A stretch of 64,000 nucleotides of DNA from Omphalotus guepiniiformis. Taxonomy: Eukaryota > Basidiomycota > Agaricomycetes > Agaricales > Omphalotaceae. Shown here in pieces: positions 63,227 through 64,000 of the stretch. The number at the start of each line of letters is the position of its first letter. Position 1 is the first letter of the stretch. Made by a program: the position numbers and the translations under genes. The notes below the pieces were generated by a model. It did not search any database, had not been told where the DNA came from, and worked only from the letters and a program-made list of their open reading frames with translations. The stretch lies in the NCBI GenBank assembly GCA_028554645.1, contig JAQOOI010000077.1, forward strand, positions 91,309 through 155,308. Direction: 5' to 3'.

Positions 63227-64000
63227 ATATTAAAAAGAGTACTTTGCACTTAGCTTACAATTTTTATTAAATTAATCGCTTTAATATTGATAAAGCACTT
63301 CAATTATTTATTAATATTTTTTTTAATTAATTAAATATAAGGGTTAAGAGTTAGATTTATTTTTAATTATCTATAAGACGAGTTTTGTAAAATAACTTTT
63401 TTATTTTAAATAAATAATAAATATAATTTATAAATTATAAAAAAGTTTACTGAATTTATCTAAATATTAATAAGTTAGGATATAGGATTTTTAATTTTAA
63501 TAACTTATTTATTTTAATAAACATACTAAAGTGTTAGATAATATTTTATATAAATAATATATTTTTATAAGTTAAAATTTTCTTTTAAATTTTTCCAAAA
63601 AATTAATTTATTATATATATCCTTTAATTAACCTTGAACCTTACTAAATTAAAAATATTTAATTTCAGTTTTAGATATCTTAACTCTCTTTTAAATACTG
63701 TTAAATTTTATTTAAAATAATTTTTTAATATTTTGAATTTACTATTGTTTATTTTAGTTAACTTAGTTTCCCTACAATGCTTTAGATGCTTTAGCTGCTC
63801 ACTGTTTTAAATTCTCCCCCCCCCCCTTCGTTCTCACTTAAACTGTCGCTCGCCTGCTTTATCATACCCTCACTTATTCGATCTCGCTAGCCACCTCTGC
63901 TTTAGCTCACCTTTGCTAAAGTAGGGAGCGACACTACCCATTTCTCTTGCTCACTTACTCGCTAAGCTGTTTAAGCAAGAGGGACAATATCACTCACCAT
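63227..64000. other. AT-rich spacer to window end
   Basis: No gene seen. A C-run lies at 63818-63827 and GC words at 63775-63800 and 63840-63990. Confidence 0.55.

Overview
The window is fungal mitochondrial DNA, most likely from a mushroom-forming basidiomycete (Agaricomycetes). The evidence is very AT-rich DNA, standard fungal mitochondrial proteins read with UGA as tryptophan (code 4), group I introns carrying LAGLIDADG or GIY-YIG homing endonucleases, and remnants of mitochondrial linear plasmids with family B DNA polymerase. The density of short GC-rich palindromes recalls the repeat-swollen mitogenomes of Rhizoctonia-like Cantharellales, but that placement is only a guess. The window is part of a larger molecule: cox1, nad2 (intact), nad3, nad4, nad6, atp6, atp9, rns and complete rnl are not here.

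Layout. 1-12 kb (minus strand): the 5' part of a probable rps3, then nad5 and nad4L, interleaved with three paralogous unknown membrane-protein ORFs (2722-4269, 8670-10583, 10749-12168). One of these is a chimera that starts inside a duplicated nad4L 5' end. 12-15.5 kb: cox3 with one intron. 16-18.7 kb (plus strand): a decayed plasmid DNA polymerase plus a plasmid-type membrane ORF. 20.5-24.3 kb: cox2 (two introns) and a small ORF overlapping its 3' end. 27.4-39.1 kb: cob in six exons, one only 36 nt long, with five introns. 40.9 kb: an orphan piece of rnl with the 3' part of a group I intron. 41.5-42.5 kb: nad1. 45-50.5 kb: tRNA genes Gly, Arg, Cys, Ile, Asp and Trp on the minus strand, with atp8 alone on the plus strand. 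52-61.5 kb: a large integrated plasmid-like block holding two polymerase remnants head to head, a tRNA-Gly-like gene with an enlarged anticodon loop, a repeated family of C-terminally anchored membrane ORFs, and two captured nad2 fragments. 63.2 kb: tRNA-Met.

The core genes supply respiratory complexes I (nad1, nad4L, nad5), III (cob), IV (cox2, cox3) and V (atp8). Everything else looks like mobile or recombined DNA: intron endonucleases, plasmid genes, and GC-rich hairpins inserted into spacers, intron ORFs and plasmid genes, sometimes in frame and sometimes breaking the frame. The standout signals are a defined 45-bp GC hairpin found in both orientations inside one polymerase gene, a three-member ORF family with a presequence-like FH[ST]S motif, and chimeric ORFs built from pieces of nad4L, cox3 and nad2.
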